From the NCBI GenBank assembly GCA_001692895.1, contig KV748249.1, forward strand, positions 682,001-746,000: 64,000 nt of DNA. The letters run 5' to 3'. Each line of letters opens with the position of its first letter. Within the stretch, counting starts at the first letter, position 1. This document shows positions 1-11,326 of this stretch, piece by piece. A model generated the notes under the pieces. It was not told the origin of the DNA. It ran no database searches and saw only the letters and a list, made by a program, of their open reading frames with translations. The DNA comes from Cenococcum geophilum 1.58 (lineage: Eukaryota > Ascomycota > Dothideomycetes > Gloniales > Gloniaceae). Position numbers and translations under genes: made by a program.

Positions 1-176
1 TTAAAAAAAAAAGCCTACCTTTAGGCTTAGTTAGAAATAGGATAGCACTAGGCTTATAAAACGTAAGATTACAAAATATAAGATAAGGAGGAAAAAAAAG
101 AAGATATAAATACGTCTGGACTAAGTATAAAAGGCAACTATAGGTTAAGTAGAAGCACTAGGCTAAGAAAAGTAGC
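1..176. repeat. AT-rich decayed sequence left of Gypsy-1
   Basis: Very AT-rich sequence with no open frame, sharing the TA-rich, CA/TG-poor look of the neighbouring RIP-mutated transposons. It ends in gtagc, the target-site copy for the Gypsy-1 insertion. It should therefore be continuous with the sequence that begins at 8892, after the second gtagc. I cannot assign it to a family. Confidence 0.5.
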
Positions 177-595
177 TATTACGGACCTTATATTGGCAGT
201 AGTGCAACTATTAAGAATAGATATAAATGGGTTAGTTAAGATAGTATGGGAGGCGCTGGAACCGATCGAGCTATAGGACAAGGGGTAGCCGAGTTATATA
301 GCCAGTTACGTTACAAGTTTAAAACGTAGGAACGTGGGAATATAGGAATGTAATGTACCGACGTACTAACGTACTAACGTACTAAACCTTTACTATAGAG
401 AGGAGTTATATATTTAAGGATATACGGTCTTTATAGATAGTTTCTCTTTCTTATAGTAAATCTTAGAATATAATTAGAGTTAATCTATTAGGACAACCAC
501 TCCACTAGTTATATTTATGTTGTTAACTATTCTATACCTATATACCCAGCCTATTAATAAGCCTACTGTAGTATTTCCTATAAGGCTTTGTTATA
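177..595 (+). repeat. Gypsy-1 5' LTR
   Basis: 419-bp repeat starting TATTACGG and ending CGTTATA-like (here tttgttata), the RIP-altered form of a TG...CA terminus. It matches 8468-8886 over its whole length. The differences I checked by eye in the first half are transitions only. It contains a short tandem run of cgtactaa units near 361-386. Confidence 0.9.
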
Positions 596-658
596 TATTT
601 ACTACTAAGGTTATAGTAAAAGAAGTTAAATAATATACTACTAAAAGTAGTAGCTATA

Positions 659-1760
659 ATGGTGTCTACAGTGGCGACTACCTTAGGAATAGGTAATAAT
701 ACTAATATAGTAGATACTGACTCGCAACTAGTTACTATTAGACAGCTATAGGAAATGGTTAATTAATTAATAGACAATAATAGGATACTTAAAGAAAGGA
801 TTAATAGCATTGGAGCAGCTAAGGTTAAGTTACCCTTAATTAAGTAATTCTTAGGGGAGAAGTTAAAGCTTAAGGGATTCCTTATATAAATGCACTTTAA
901 GGTTACTTAAGAAGGAGTTAAACTAGGAACGCCTATAGATTAAGTTACTTACGCAGGATTATTCTTAATGGGAAGGGCACTTAAGTAGTTTAAGCCTTAC
1001 CTTATGGAGGTATAGGAGTATGGTATAACAACTACTAACTAGGAGGTATAATATATATTCTTAAGTTAAAATAGGTTCGCGGAATAATTAATATAAATAT
1101 TTAGAGACCCGGAGGCAACTATTATGGTAAAAAAAAAGCTTTAAAACCTAGTATAAAGGACTTTAGTAATTAAGTATATGACGTAGTTTTAAATATTAGC
1201 AATATAAGTTAAATGGAATAATAAAGCGCTTATAGCATAGTATAAATAGGGACTTAAGGTAAAAGTCTAGGACGTAATTATTCTAATAAAAGATGCGGAT
1301 ACTTTTAGGGATTTAATTAATTATGTAATTAAGATTAATAATAGGATCTACTAAAGAGAGTAGGCTAAGAAAGGTTAGGATAGAGTTTTATAGTTATATA
1401 AGGCGCAGAGCACGCATTAATAAAGTTAAAGTTAAAAACTATAGTATAGCGTAGAGCTAATAGACCTAAGTAGTACTAAAGAAAACTAAAAATAAAATAA
1501 ACGACTATAGAAACCTAGAGGATAAGAATTAAGTAATTAAAGGTCTAAGAAATAAAGGCTAAACTAGGGATCTTAATAGTAGAAGATATTTAGGCGGACT
1601 CTATAATAAGAAAAATAGTTTAAAGAAGGAGCTTATATAAATTACGGAAAATAGGGTTACTATATTAAAGACTATAGAAGTAGTTAGAGTTACTATATAG
1701 TAAAAGGAATAAGACTAGTAGAAGATATACGCGTATAGAGGGATAATAGTGTACTATAAG
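659..1760 (+). pseudogene. Gypsy-1 gag (RIP-inactivated)
   Basis: The frame begins at ATG 659 and is interrupted by many TAG/TAA codons. Read through these, it shows a retrotransposon gag profile. This includes a stretch near 1100-1215 (FRDPEAT... then ILAIQVKW) typical of fungal Gypsy gag. Near 1631-1675 there is a degenerate CX2CX4HX4C zinc knuckle in which all three cysteines and the histidine are now tyrosine or altered by single G-to-A or C-to-T changes (for example TGC to TAT). The product would have been the capsid/nucleocapsid protein. It is not translatable as it stands. Confidence 0.8.
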
Positions 1761-3479
1761 GAATAAAAGAATGTTTAATTAACAGTTTTACGTTTTATTA
1801 TAATAATGTATACTAAATTTATAAAGACGCTAAGTATAGTATAAGCTATTAGCTATAGGAGCTAAAATTATTAAAGTTTAAAGGAACTAACGAACTAGTT
1901 TATAGATTAGATATTAAGGACGATAAATTTAATATAGGCAAAATATTTAGTAATAATAAGGTAACGAAAGTAGCTTATTAGGAGTATATAGACCTTAGAG
2001 ATGTTATATAAAAAGTAAAGGATAATTCTACTATAGAATAGGAAATATTAGTAGGGATTAAGACCCCACTAGATATAATATCTATCGATTTATAAGACGT
2101 AAGAGAAGTAAAATAGTAAACCACTTCGGCACTTAATAAAGGTAAAAGGCCAAAGACTTAAGATCCTTAAAAAGAGATATAAGGTATTTAAGATTCCTAA
2201 GACGGGATAAGATAAGCTTAAGGACCTATAATAGATAATAACCAATGGAGTAGAGTAACGGCTTAGTTCAGTAATATATAAATAAGCTTAGGATGAAGTT
2301 TCCTAAAGGTATAAGACTCTTAAGACGAGATAAGTGAGATTTAAGACTCTTAAGACAAGATAAGAACACTAAAAAAGCCTAGTTAGACTAAGGCTGGAGT
2401 AAAGCTTAAAATAAAAGTAAGCTTAAAATTAAGAATCCTATAGGACTAAGATTTCTAAATATAAATAAGGACTATTAAACAAACCAAGATTAAGAAGTAA
2501 GAAAACTTTAAGAATCTATTTATAAGACGTAAACTAAAAGAAACTATAAAAGAATTTAGATAAAGAATTATCGTATAGTAAGAACAGAAACTAGATAAGA
2601 GATTTAGTATACTAGGCCGTATAAGGGACAAAGTACCTATATAAAGAATTACTAATAGGCCTAGGGTAAGTATATTAAGAGCTAAGTAGCTTATTAAATT
2701 AGAAAATAAAGAGGATTTAGGGATCCCTATTAGGTTTAAAGAACAATATATAAAAGGCTGTTATAATGTAGTAATAAGAAGATACTTCCTTACGGATAAG
2801 CCGTATATACTCTAATAGCTATACTAAAAGTGGTATAGATAGCGATACAATAATAAGTAGGAAGATTTCTATATATAGTTAGATAAACGAGTTATCTAAA
2901 ACCACCTAATTATAGAGAAGGCTATAACTTATATTAAAGGAGCCTTAATTATAACGTTAAAGGATTTAAAGGAACGATTAGAGGACTAAAGAAGTAAGAG
3001 ATGTATCTTAGTACCTACAAATAAAGTTATAACGTTTAGATTGCCACGATAAAGGTTTAAACTTAAAGATAAAGATAAGTTAAGAGTTAACCTAAAGCAC
3101 TAGTATACTACACGTTATTATAAATTGTATGCATAGACGATATATACGAAATATCTAAAAATCTAAAAAAAAAGAATTAGAAATACCTTATAAGGATATA
3201 TTGGGCGCTAGATAAGCAATAGTACAAAAATACTAAGTATATGCACGGCTGGTATCTAATAGAAGTTTAGGAGTTAGAAGACTTAATACTTTAACTAAAA
3301 AGATTCCTTACGGAAGAATACCTAGACGGATAATAGTAGTAGAAATGCCTAAAGAATATATGTCTATAGTATATAGAGGACAAAAAGCGAACTAGGTATT
3401 AGCTAAAGAATAAGCTAAGTGCGTAAGGATTAAGTAGCTAATAGTTAGGAAAAGTAAAGGCCTATAGGACTAAAGGGAG

Positions 3480-6400
3480 CTAGTAGTAGAGCCTTAGACC
3501 CTTAAAGAAATTTAAAAATAACACCTAAATTTATAAGTTAAATAGTAAGATTAGCAATTTAAAGTACTAATAAATAGTAAAGCAACGCGGAACTATATCT
3601 TACTAATAATAGTTAAGAGAATGGGATTACCTTATAGATAGAAGAAACAACCTTACCTATTAATTACGATTTTAGGAGATGTAATAGCCTATAGAGGAGG
3701 GATCATTAATCTTAAAATAGGACCTATTTAGATAACCATTAAAGGGAGATAAATTAAGATATCTTTTAATATTCTACTATTAGGATAGGATAAGGTAGTA
3801 TTAAAGATGCCTTAGTTATAGGAATATAATCTAAAGATTAATTGGATTACGGGTTAGGTTAATATTAGAGATACTTAATAATATAAAATGCGATAGCAAA
3901 CTAAGTTGGTATAGTACTAAGTTAGAGCGATATATAAGGAGACTAAGCGAGGCTTAAGTTATATACTAAAAAGATACTATAAATACGGCAAGAAGCTATA
4001 GAGTTTAGAAAGTAAAAAGCTGGCAGATTATATAGTATGGGATTATAAAATAGAGTTAGAACCAGGAACGAGTCTAAGGTTCTTTTTAACCTATAAGCTT
4101 ACTAAAGAAGAGTCTAAAGCACTTAAAGAGTTTATTTAAGAAAACTTATAAAAGGAATACATTAGACTATTATAGTTATTAGTAGGTTATCTAGTATTAT
4201 TTATACTAAAGAAGAACGGGAAACTTAGGCTATGCATTAACTATAGGTAGTTAAATAGCATTACTTAGAAGGATAGGTATCCTTTACCCTTAATTAGTAA
4301 GATCTAGGATTAAGTAGGTAACGCGTAAATCTTTACAAAGATAGATCTAAGATGGGTATACCATTAGATTAGAATTAAGGAAGGCAATAAATAGAAGGCA
4401 GTTTTTAGATTAAGAGAAGGACTATATAAGCCATTAGTTATATAGTTTAGGTTAATAAATATACTAGTAATGTTTTAGAAACGAATTAATAGTATATTAG
4501 GAGAACACCTTAATGAGTTTATTATAGTATATCTTAATATTATTATTATCTACTTAATAAGTAAGGAAGAATACGGGGAATATGTTAAATGGGTTTTAAA
4601 GAGACTATAAGAAGAATAGATACTAGTAGCAATTAAAAAATGCGAGTTCTTTACTAGGAAGACCAATTTTGTTAAATTTATTATTAAACTAGGTTATATT
4701 AGTATAGACCTAAAGAAAATTAAAGCTATAGTGAGTTAGTAAGAACTAGAGAATATAATACAGTTAAGGTTATTCTTAGGGTTTTGTAACTACTATAGGA
4801 GGTTTATAGTATAATAATTAAAGAATATTAAACTATTTACTAGGCTTATAAAGAAAGAGGAACTATAGGTATAGGGAGATAAATAAAAGAAGTTATTTAA
4901 TAAACTTAAGGAGTTATTTACCTAGGAACTAATCTTTAAAATCTACTAACTAGGGTTAAACACGGTTATGGAAATAGATATATTAAACTATATACTAGGA
5001 GTATATTTACTATAAAAGTATAAGGACGTATAGCACCTAGTATTATATTATAGTAGAAAGATAATACTACTAGAGTTAAACTATAACGTCTATAATAAGG
5101 AGTTGTTAGGTATAGTTATAGTACTTAAAAAATAGAGAGCATTCTTATAAGGCGTAGAGAAACTATTTATAGTTAAAATAGACTATAAGAACTTAACGGG
5201 GTTCCTAATAATAAAAGAACTTAATTATAGATAAGTTAAATAGGCAGAGATGCTTATAAAATACTATTTTAAGATTTAGTATACTAAAGGGACCGAAAAT
5301 GCAAGAGTAGATACACTTAGTAGAAAGGCTAAATTATAGAATAATAAAAAGCTATTAGGAGTAATGCTACGCAGAGATAAGGATAGATAGATTAGATATA
5401 ACCACCCTAAACTAATAATAACTTAAGAGGATAATAAACTAGAAAGAGTCTACAAGACACTAGAGAGCTTTTAGAAATAAAGAATTCTAGAGGTATAGCT
5501 AAAAGATCTATAAATAGATATATACAAGAATTAAGAAATAAAGTACATCTTAAGAAGTATAGTAGAGCATTTTATAGAAGACTTCTATAAGGGAATAACT
5601 TAAGGACATAATAGAGCAATAGGCTTAGTGTTAAGACTTTAAAAAGAATATATTATTAACGGAATCTAAAATATTACAAGGAAAGTAATAAAAGAGTATT
5701 TAGATTGCTAAAGGAATAAACTAATAAGGTATAAGCTATATAGAAGGCTACAACCTATTAAAATACCAAAAAGACCATAGGAGGTTATATTATAGGACTT
5801 TATTATTATATTACTAAAGTTAAGAGATCCTATTACCGAACAAGAGTATAATATAATCTTAGTAATAGTAGACAAGTTAACTAAGTAGGGCTACTTTATA
5901 GCATATATAGAAGAAATCTCAGCGGAGGATATTGCTAGAATCTATATTAAAGAAGTGTTCGTAAGATATAGAGTACTAAGTAAGATTATATTAGATAGAG
6001 ATCTAAGATTTATAATAGTATTTTAGGAGGTATTCTTAGCGGAATAAGGAGTTAGAGTAGTAACTTTCATCGTATATTATCCGCAGACGGATAGATAGAT
6101 AGAGAGATTAAATTAAACGCTAGAATAGTATCTAAAACACTATATTAATTACGCATAGAATAATTGGGTATTGCTATTACTAGTTATATAGTTTATATAT
6201 AATGCAACGCTATAGGAAGGAATAGGCATATTACTATTTAAGGCAAATTACGGGTATAAGCTAAGAATATTGTTATTACTATAATAAGCAAAGAAAACGA
6301 GTAGCACAGCTAAAAAAAGGATAAAGATACTAATAAATCTTTATATAGACCTTATAGAATTAGCGAGAAAAGTATAAAAAAGAATAAAAAGGTACTATAA

Positions 6401-6650
6401 TACTAAGAGATCTAAGGGACTAGATCTTAAGAAGGGAGATAAAGTATAGCTACTATATAAAAATTTCAAGAGTTAACGACTAAGTAAGAAGTTAGACTAT
6501 ATTAGACTAGAACCTTTTAAAATTATATAAAGAATTTTACTAGTTATATTTAAGTTAAACCTACTAGCTAAGATAAAGATCTACCCTATATAGTATATCG
6601 CAATGCTAGAGCTAGTATACGGGAATATTAAGCCACTAGTTTATAAAGAA
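3480..6650 (+). pseudogene. Gypsy-1 pol: protease, reverse transcriptase, RNase H, integrase (RIP-inactivated)
   Basis: Order of recognisable parts: an aspartic protease with DSGAT changed to NSKAT (about 3570-3640); reverse transcriptase (about 4080-4760), whose YLDD box now reads YLNI (4528-4560); RNase H with an IDYKNLTGF-type motif (about 5170-5230); and integrase (about 5500-6300) with the usual D...D...E core context (ILQDF, ILDRDLRF, NQTLEQYLKHY). Stops are TAG/TAA throughout. The inserted 6659-7559 element cuts the frame just before the chromodomain. Confidence 0.85.
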
Positions 6651-6658
6651 GACACGTA

Positions 6659-7559
6659 CGGAGGCAGCGGTCAAAAGTGACGGACCCCCCTGCGCCACCA
6701 AAACGCCACCAAAACGCCACGTGATTAGCTCTTGGCGTTCCAAATTAGGAAGTGGATGATGGATTTGGCTCTCTACGACGGGAGGTATAGATAGATGACG
6801 TCATATTAGACACCTATTGAGGTGTTAATATATACAATATATACAGTTACTGCTTCCGCCCATCACCCCGTCGCTATGGCTCCTCGGGCTCAATAAACGT
6901 CTCATTGAGGACCTCATTTGGAAGGCGACGTCGTGGATATCGTTGTGGTGCTTAAGGTGGATCTTAAGGTGGATCTTGAGGTAGTTCTTAAGGTGGTTCT
7001 TGAGGCGTTTCTTGAGTTTCTTATATAGCAAAAACAGCAGCTAGAGCAGCTTCAGCAGCGCTTTTTACTGCCTTCTTTCTTAGCTTAACCTTTGCCTTTG
7101 CCTTTAGCTTTAGCTATAGATTCTCCTCATCTTTATCTAATATATCCTCCTAATCGTTCTACGGAAATGTTAAGAATTCTGCGGTCTTTAGTCTCTTCGA
7201 AGCCTCGCTCTCTGGCTATTTTAATAAGGTTCTTAGTGCGAGTTTCGCTCATACCCGTGACGGCTTTAATATCGGTATTTGTAGCCCCAAAAATCTTTAT
7301 GCAAAGGGCCTAAGCCCTAGTAGCAATATCGTATGAAGTACGTATAATAAACGGTAAGATATAATATAGATTTGGTGTATTTTAGAACCCTCCGGAGTAT
7401 GGTGTTAAGGAGAGAGTTGCATATATAGCAACCCCGCTATATGCGCCAAGACTCAGTTAAATCTAAACTGGCCTAATATGCGCCACATTAAGCCGCTAAA
7501 GGTTAGCGCGCGCCACCACGACCAGGGGGGGGGTCCGTCACTTTTGACCGCTGCCTCCG
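6659..7559 (-). mobile_element. 901-bp TA-flanked inverted-repeat element carrying an HTH-only ORF
   Basis: Both ends carry a perfect terminal inverted repeat of at least 32 bp, starting CGGAGGCAGCGGTCAAAAG. The element is flanked by the dinucleotide TA (6657-6658 and 7560-7561), as expected for the Tc1/mariner superfamily. It is inserted in the pol/chromodomain junction of Gypsy-1. The interior is visibly less AT-rich than the host element. It has no room for a DDE transposase and carries one short gene on the - strand. It is probably a non-autonomous derivative mobilised by a related full-length transposon; that last point is inference. Confidence 0.85.
6840..7440 (-). pseudogene. HTH-domain protein of the inverted-repeat element (broken)
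   Basis: Read on the - strand from about 7440, one frame runs through ...RTSYDIATRA, then (after a TAG for CAG) ALCIKIFGATNTDIKAVTGM and ARERGFEETKDRRIL. This is the helix-turn-helix layout seen at the N-terminus of fungal Tc1/pogo transposases (basic, with a GxS/T-xxT recognition helix). After two stops and a Lys/Gly-rich stretch, a nearby frame continues with a Gln/Pro repeat (units like QEPPQELPQDPP, about 6930-7020), then ends near 6840. No catalytic D or E motif follows. TAG/TAA at CAG/CAA positions indicate light RIP. The start codon is uncertain. The protein would bind DNA (perhaps the element's own ends) but could not catalyse transposition. Confidence 0.6.
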
Positions 7560-7599
7560 TATAGAGGATAAGAAGAAGATAAGTGGTAAGTTTTAAAAA

Positions 7600-7740
7600 T
7601 TGTTAGTTATAAGGATATTAACGATAAAACATAGTATAAAATTAAGTGGATAGGCTATAATGGGACTACCTAGAAGCTACTATAGAATTTAAAGAATGCT
7701 ATAGGAAAGGTACGGGAGTATTAAAAGAATTTAGGTTAGG
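7600..7740 (+). pseudogene. Gypsy-1 chromodomain (C-terminus of pol)
   Basis: Directly after the inserted 901-bp element the pol frame resumes with YKIKWIGYNGTT, then LLQNLKNAIGKVREYQ. This corresponds to the YxVKWxGY...W(E)P..NL..A...I.EF chromodomain pattern. In chromoviruses this module binds methylated histone tails and steers integration. The insertion separated it from the integrase. Confidence 0.7.
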
Positions 7741-7789
7741 TAGTATTAAAAAGGAGCCTAAGATAAAAGGATTAGTTAAAGGTAATAGA

Positions 7790-8359
7790 TAAGCCGGATT
7801 ATCTAAGGAACCTACTACTAGCGTATAAACTATTTCCGCCTCTTCTTAATTGGAATCCTTTTTGGCCTCCTTAGCCTTAAGTTTAGATAAACCTTACTCT
7901 ACTAAACAAAGCTCTTTTAAGTGTACCTTTTTACGCACCTTTGCTAAATGGCTTAGGCGAGCATAAGTATCTAGTTAAGCTTTTAGAGCCTAAGATGCCT
8001 TATTAAAATAACGCTAAACCTTAATAAGGGCCTCGGCTAGCTTACTCTCTAGTCTTTTAGCCGCTACTAACACGTGTAACCCTAAGAGAGATTAGATAAG
8101 GAACCAGATAATTATAAAGAGTAATAAGACACGTATACTTAGCGTTAGAGACGGATTAAACGTTATAGGATAACTATATATTCGCTTACGTATACTTAGC
8201 ATAGAAAGAAGGTTAGCGACTAAATAAAGCTATAATTGCAATATATACTAACTTCTTCTTAGCATAATAAGAATAGGACGGCATAACTTTATTAAGTAAT
8301 AGAATGAATATTACTAGCCGGTTATAACGATTAGACGTAGAAGATTTAATAAAAGGCAT
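7790..8359 (-). pseudogene. Antisense accessory gene of Gypsy-1 (Cys-rich finger plus coiled coil)
   Basis: On the strand opposite to gag-pol, an ATG at 8359-8357 opens a frame beginning MPFIKSSTSNRYNRLVIF. It continues through a cysteine-rich stretch in which several Cys are now Tyr (SYSYYAKKKLV..., then YAKYTQ-like spacing). After a frame change near 8160 it proceeds as an alpha-helical charged region (AAKRLESKLAEALIKVQRY, then RLSHLAKVRKKVHLKEL, EQGLSKLKAKEAKK) to about 7790. This resembles the small finger plus coiled-coil proteins (RLRKQ...RG..SLDELD type) found encoded beside fungal Gypsy elements. From memory, an antisense accessory gene is known in Botrytis Gypsy elements; I cannot verify that here. 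Internal TAG/TAA stops show RIP. Confidence 0.55.
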
Positions 8360-8467
8360 TAAGAATAATAAAGGTTATTAAATTAAAGATAGGAATACTA
8401 TACCTCTAATAGATAACTTAGAGATAAGGGATATCTTTAAGGACAAAGATAAAGAGGAGGGGAATAG

Positions 8468-8886
8468 TATTACGGACCTTATATTGGCAGTAGTGCAACT
8501 ACTAAGAATAGACATAAATGGGTTAGTTAAGATAGTATAGGAGGTACTAAAACCGATCAAGCTATAGGATAAGGGGTAGCCGAGTTACGTAGCCAGTTAT
8601 GTTATAAGTTCGGAATATAGGAACATAGGAACGTAGGAACGCGATATACTAACGTACTAACGTACTAATGTACTAAACCTTTACTATAGAGAGGAGTTAT
8701 ATATTTAAGAATATATAGTCTTTATAGATAGTTTCTCTTCCTTATAGTAAATCTTAGAATATAATTAGAGTTAATCTATTAGGACAACCACTCCACCAGT
8801 TATATTTACGTTGTTAACTATTCTATACCTATATATCTAGCCCATTAACAAGCCCACCGTAGTATTTCCTATAAGGCTTCGTTATA
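8468..8886 (+). repeat. Gypsy-1 3' LTR
   Basis: 419-bp partner of the repeat at 177-595, beginning TATTACGG and ending in gcttcgttata. It is preceded by a purine-rich tract and followed by the target duplication gtagc (8887-8891). Where I aligned the first half by eye, all differences from the 5' LTR are transitions. Confidence 0.9.
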
Positions 8887-8891
8887 GTAGC

Positions 8892-10820
8892 TACTAAAAG
8901 TCTTAGCAAGAATTTAACTAATTAAACAACTTTAACTAGCGGTTAAAGTTCCTAAATATCTAAAGTTTTACGGTACTAGCAGAATTTAGCAGAATTTAGC
9001 AGAATTTAGCAAATAGCTATATTAGGGCTTTAGGGTGTTCTTATCCCTATACTCCTCTGGTAACTTATTATTTTTATTATACTAGTATTCCATCTACTTA
9101 TCTAGGTTCTTTAGGGGTCTAGGTATATTAGGATATTAGTTATAAAACTTTTTAAGCTTTTAGGAGCAGCCTATAAAGTTCTATATAGGGTACTAGGTTA
9201 AGTCTAGGTTATAGCCCTTTTATTAAATACGGTATTTTAATATCCCCTATACTATCTTATAGGCTAGTATTTTATTAACTTCCTATTTATTATTACCACT
9301 TACTTAAATTAGTAAAGGAAGCTTATTCTTTTATCTAGGCAATAGGTTATTTATAGCTTTCTATAACTTATCTAGTAAGAAAATAGGGTACACCCTAATT
9401 AAATCTGGGAGCTTTACCTTATATAAGTTGCCTATTTTTTAAGGACCTTATATAGTCCCGCTATTTAGTAGCCTAGCTTATAGCTAGGTCGTTTAGTTTT
9501 CTAATTTCTTATTATAACCTAGACTATATTACTAGGGGCAAAGTTAGGCTCTTAATAGTATTTATTTACCTACTATTCTATTAATATCTAGGCTTTTTCT
9601 AGGTTCTTATAGGCTACCATCTAGGCTTCCTCTAAGCGTTTAGTATACTATTAGGCCTTATTATAGGATAGCTTTTCTTATATAGTCTAGGGTTCTTCTA
9701 GCCTTTTTTAGTTAAAGCTTATATAGGGTAAGTATCCCATTTCTAGCTAAATTAGGGTAAACCCTATAAAGTTATAGGGTAAGGTTACTTAGGCGTAGTC
9801 TATTAAAGGTAGTAGTTTAGACTGGTTATCCTAAAAGTAGTTAATAAAGGGCCTAAGTCTCTAGTTTAGGTACTAATTTATAATCTTCGTCTAACCGTCT
9901 ATTTAGGGGTAGTAAGCTATAAAAAGCTTTAGCTTAATACCTAGGATCTAAGTAAACTCGTTCTAGAAGGCTAATATAAACTATAGCCTATAATTAGATA
10001 TAATAGTATCTAGTAGTCCGTAAATTTAGTAGACGTAATAGATATATAGCTAGGCTGCCTCTTTAGTATTAATATTCTTATAATAGGGAATTAAGAACGG
10101 GTGTTGATTAAAGTAGTTAACTATAACTATAACTATATTATATCCGTTACGGTCTATAAGTGGTTTATAAAAGTCTATAGAGATATACTACTAAGGGCGC
10201 TCTAGTATTAAGAGTAGCTTAAATAATCCTAGGGTTTTATCTTATGGGGTTATAGCTCTCTAGCAGTCTTCGCAGTTCTATATATATTAATTAATATCCA
10301 TAACTATTCTTGGCTAGTAATAGCAGTAGTTAATAATTTTACGAGTCTTATTCTTACTAAAGTATACCATAGAAACTTAGTAATAAGCTTTACGGATTAG
10401 TTTAGTTTCTAAATTATTAACATTAGGGACTATAAGCAGCTCCTAGTATAGGAGTAATCCTTCCTCTATTTTAAAATTAGGGTTTTCTTTTACAGCTTAA
10501 TTATAGAGGGCCTTTAAGGAATTAGCCATGCGGTTAATTAGCCCTATTAATTTATCTAAGGACTCCTCTAATAGTGCTAGCTTATTTTACTAGGGGTCTA
10601 GCTCCTTAAGGATCCGTAGGTTAAGCTATTTAGAATAAAAGAGTATATATATCTAGTATTAAATCTTTAGCTTATCCTAGGTTCCTATATTTTATTCTCT
10701 TTAGGTTAAGGTATTAGCCTTAGAGTTTTACTTGCTAGAACGATATATAATTATAAAGGAGAATTAGGAAAGTATTTTAGCCTACTAAGCTTATTATTTA
10801 ATAAGCTACTTTATAGTTAT
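8892..10820 (-). mobile_element. Gypsy-2, 3' half: RNase H end, integrase, chromodomain (RIP-mutated)
   Basis: Read on the - strand from 10820, the frame continues the RNase H interrupted at 18391. It then passes the integrase zinc-binding region and core (near 10340-9650, with motifs such as YHPQINGQTKIINQYLNQ and INYAQVTLPYNFIG) and ends in a chromodomain (about 9265-9080: EVNKILAYKIVQGILKYYI, then FYNQYPNILRPL-like). A run of three 10-bp repeats (agaatttagc, 8981-9010) follows. Stops are TAG/TAA. No clear LTR was found at this end; Gypsy-1 may have landed in or near it. Confidence 0.75.
8981..9010. repeat. Three tandem 10-bp units (agaatttagc)
   Basis: Three perfect copies in a row. A related pair, agaatttggcag, occurs at about 26358-26381. 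That pair may be the less mutated form, since agc/ggc differ by one transition. Confidence 0.8.
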
Positions 10821-10997
10821 TGTTGGTTACACAAGGTGATATCACGTAGCTACTGTTCGTAGATAGTATAATAATTGTTCTGTATTCTTTATTAGGGGGG
10901 GAGGCGAGGAGCTTAAGGCTCCTCGCCACACTAGTGCCGCGGCGATACGTGACGGCAACTTGCCGCACGTAACGGCAACTTGCCTATATTCCCAACA
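10821..10997 (-). repeat. Copia 3' LTR (left copy)
   Basis: 177-bp repeat, TGTTGG...CCAACA. It contains a perfect 10-bp hairpin, GGCGAGGAGC (10903-10912) with GCTCCTCGCC (10918-10927) and a 5-nt loop. It also contains a direct repeat of a cacgtaacggcaacttgcc-like unit near its end. By eye it differs from the right copy by nine transitions, no transversion, and one G in a G run. It is far more GC-rich than the internal region. Confidence 0.92.
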
Positions 10998-11177
10998 CTA
11001 GCAACTCTTCTTTTACGGTTACCATCTACATATATATACCGCTCGACTAGCATAATAAATATCAATCCTCCTTACTTACTATTGCCATTGTAATATAAGT
11101 CTCGTTATCCTAAAAGTTTACCTCTTAGCACGTAGTGCTTTCTTACTTAGGAGTCGTAGGTAGATATCTTATTTGGA

Positions 11178-11326
11178 GGGCCGCTAAGGCGCTAGTAGTA
11201 AGCGAGCTAATAGCAATTTTCTATCCCGGGGATAGAAAATTCTAATTAGCTAGGTTAAGTTAGGGTCTGTAAAATCTAACCAATTAAATAACTTTAACTG
11301 CTAGTTAAAGTTCCTAGATATCTTAA
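11178..11326. repeat. Dispersed short repeat with internal palindrome
   Basis: Contains ccgctaaggcgctag (11181-11195), a palindrome attttctatcc/ggatagaaaat (about 11217-11241), and a 49-bp block ending aaagttcctagatatct (11278-11326). Parts recur at 8916-8965 (the last block), 26315-26331 (the first motif) and 27900-27935 (the palindrome arm with ctaattag). The family is not identified. Confidence 0.5.

Larger units (their letters stand above)
177..8886 (+). mobile_element. Gypsy-1: RIP-mutated chromodomain Gypsy LTR retrotransposon
   Basis: Full-length LTR retrotransposon bounded by two 419-bp LTRs (177-595 and 8468-8886) and flanked by the 5-bp target duplication gtagc (172-176 and 8887-8891). 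A purine-rich tract (about 8449-8467) abuts the 3' LTR. In order on the + strand are gag, zinc knuckle, aspartic protease, reverse transcriptase, RNase H, integrase and chromodomain. All contain many TAG/TAA stops at CAG/CAA/TGG positions, the hallmark of RIP. An antisense accessory gene lies before the 3' LTR. A 901-bp inverted-repeat element (6659-7559) splits the end of pol. Without that insert the element is about 7.8 kb. It is dead, but its structure is complete. Confidence 0.93.

Noticed and set aside
361-390. Possible CRISPR-like short repeats (cgtactaa units)
   Set aside because: Simple tandem repeat inside the Gypsy-1 LTR, repeated in the other LTR; no spacers.
8378-8560. 60-codon - frame across the Gypsy-1 3' LTR border
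   Set aside because: Spans the purine tract and the LTR edge; no motif, and a different frame from the antisense accessory gene.
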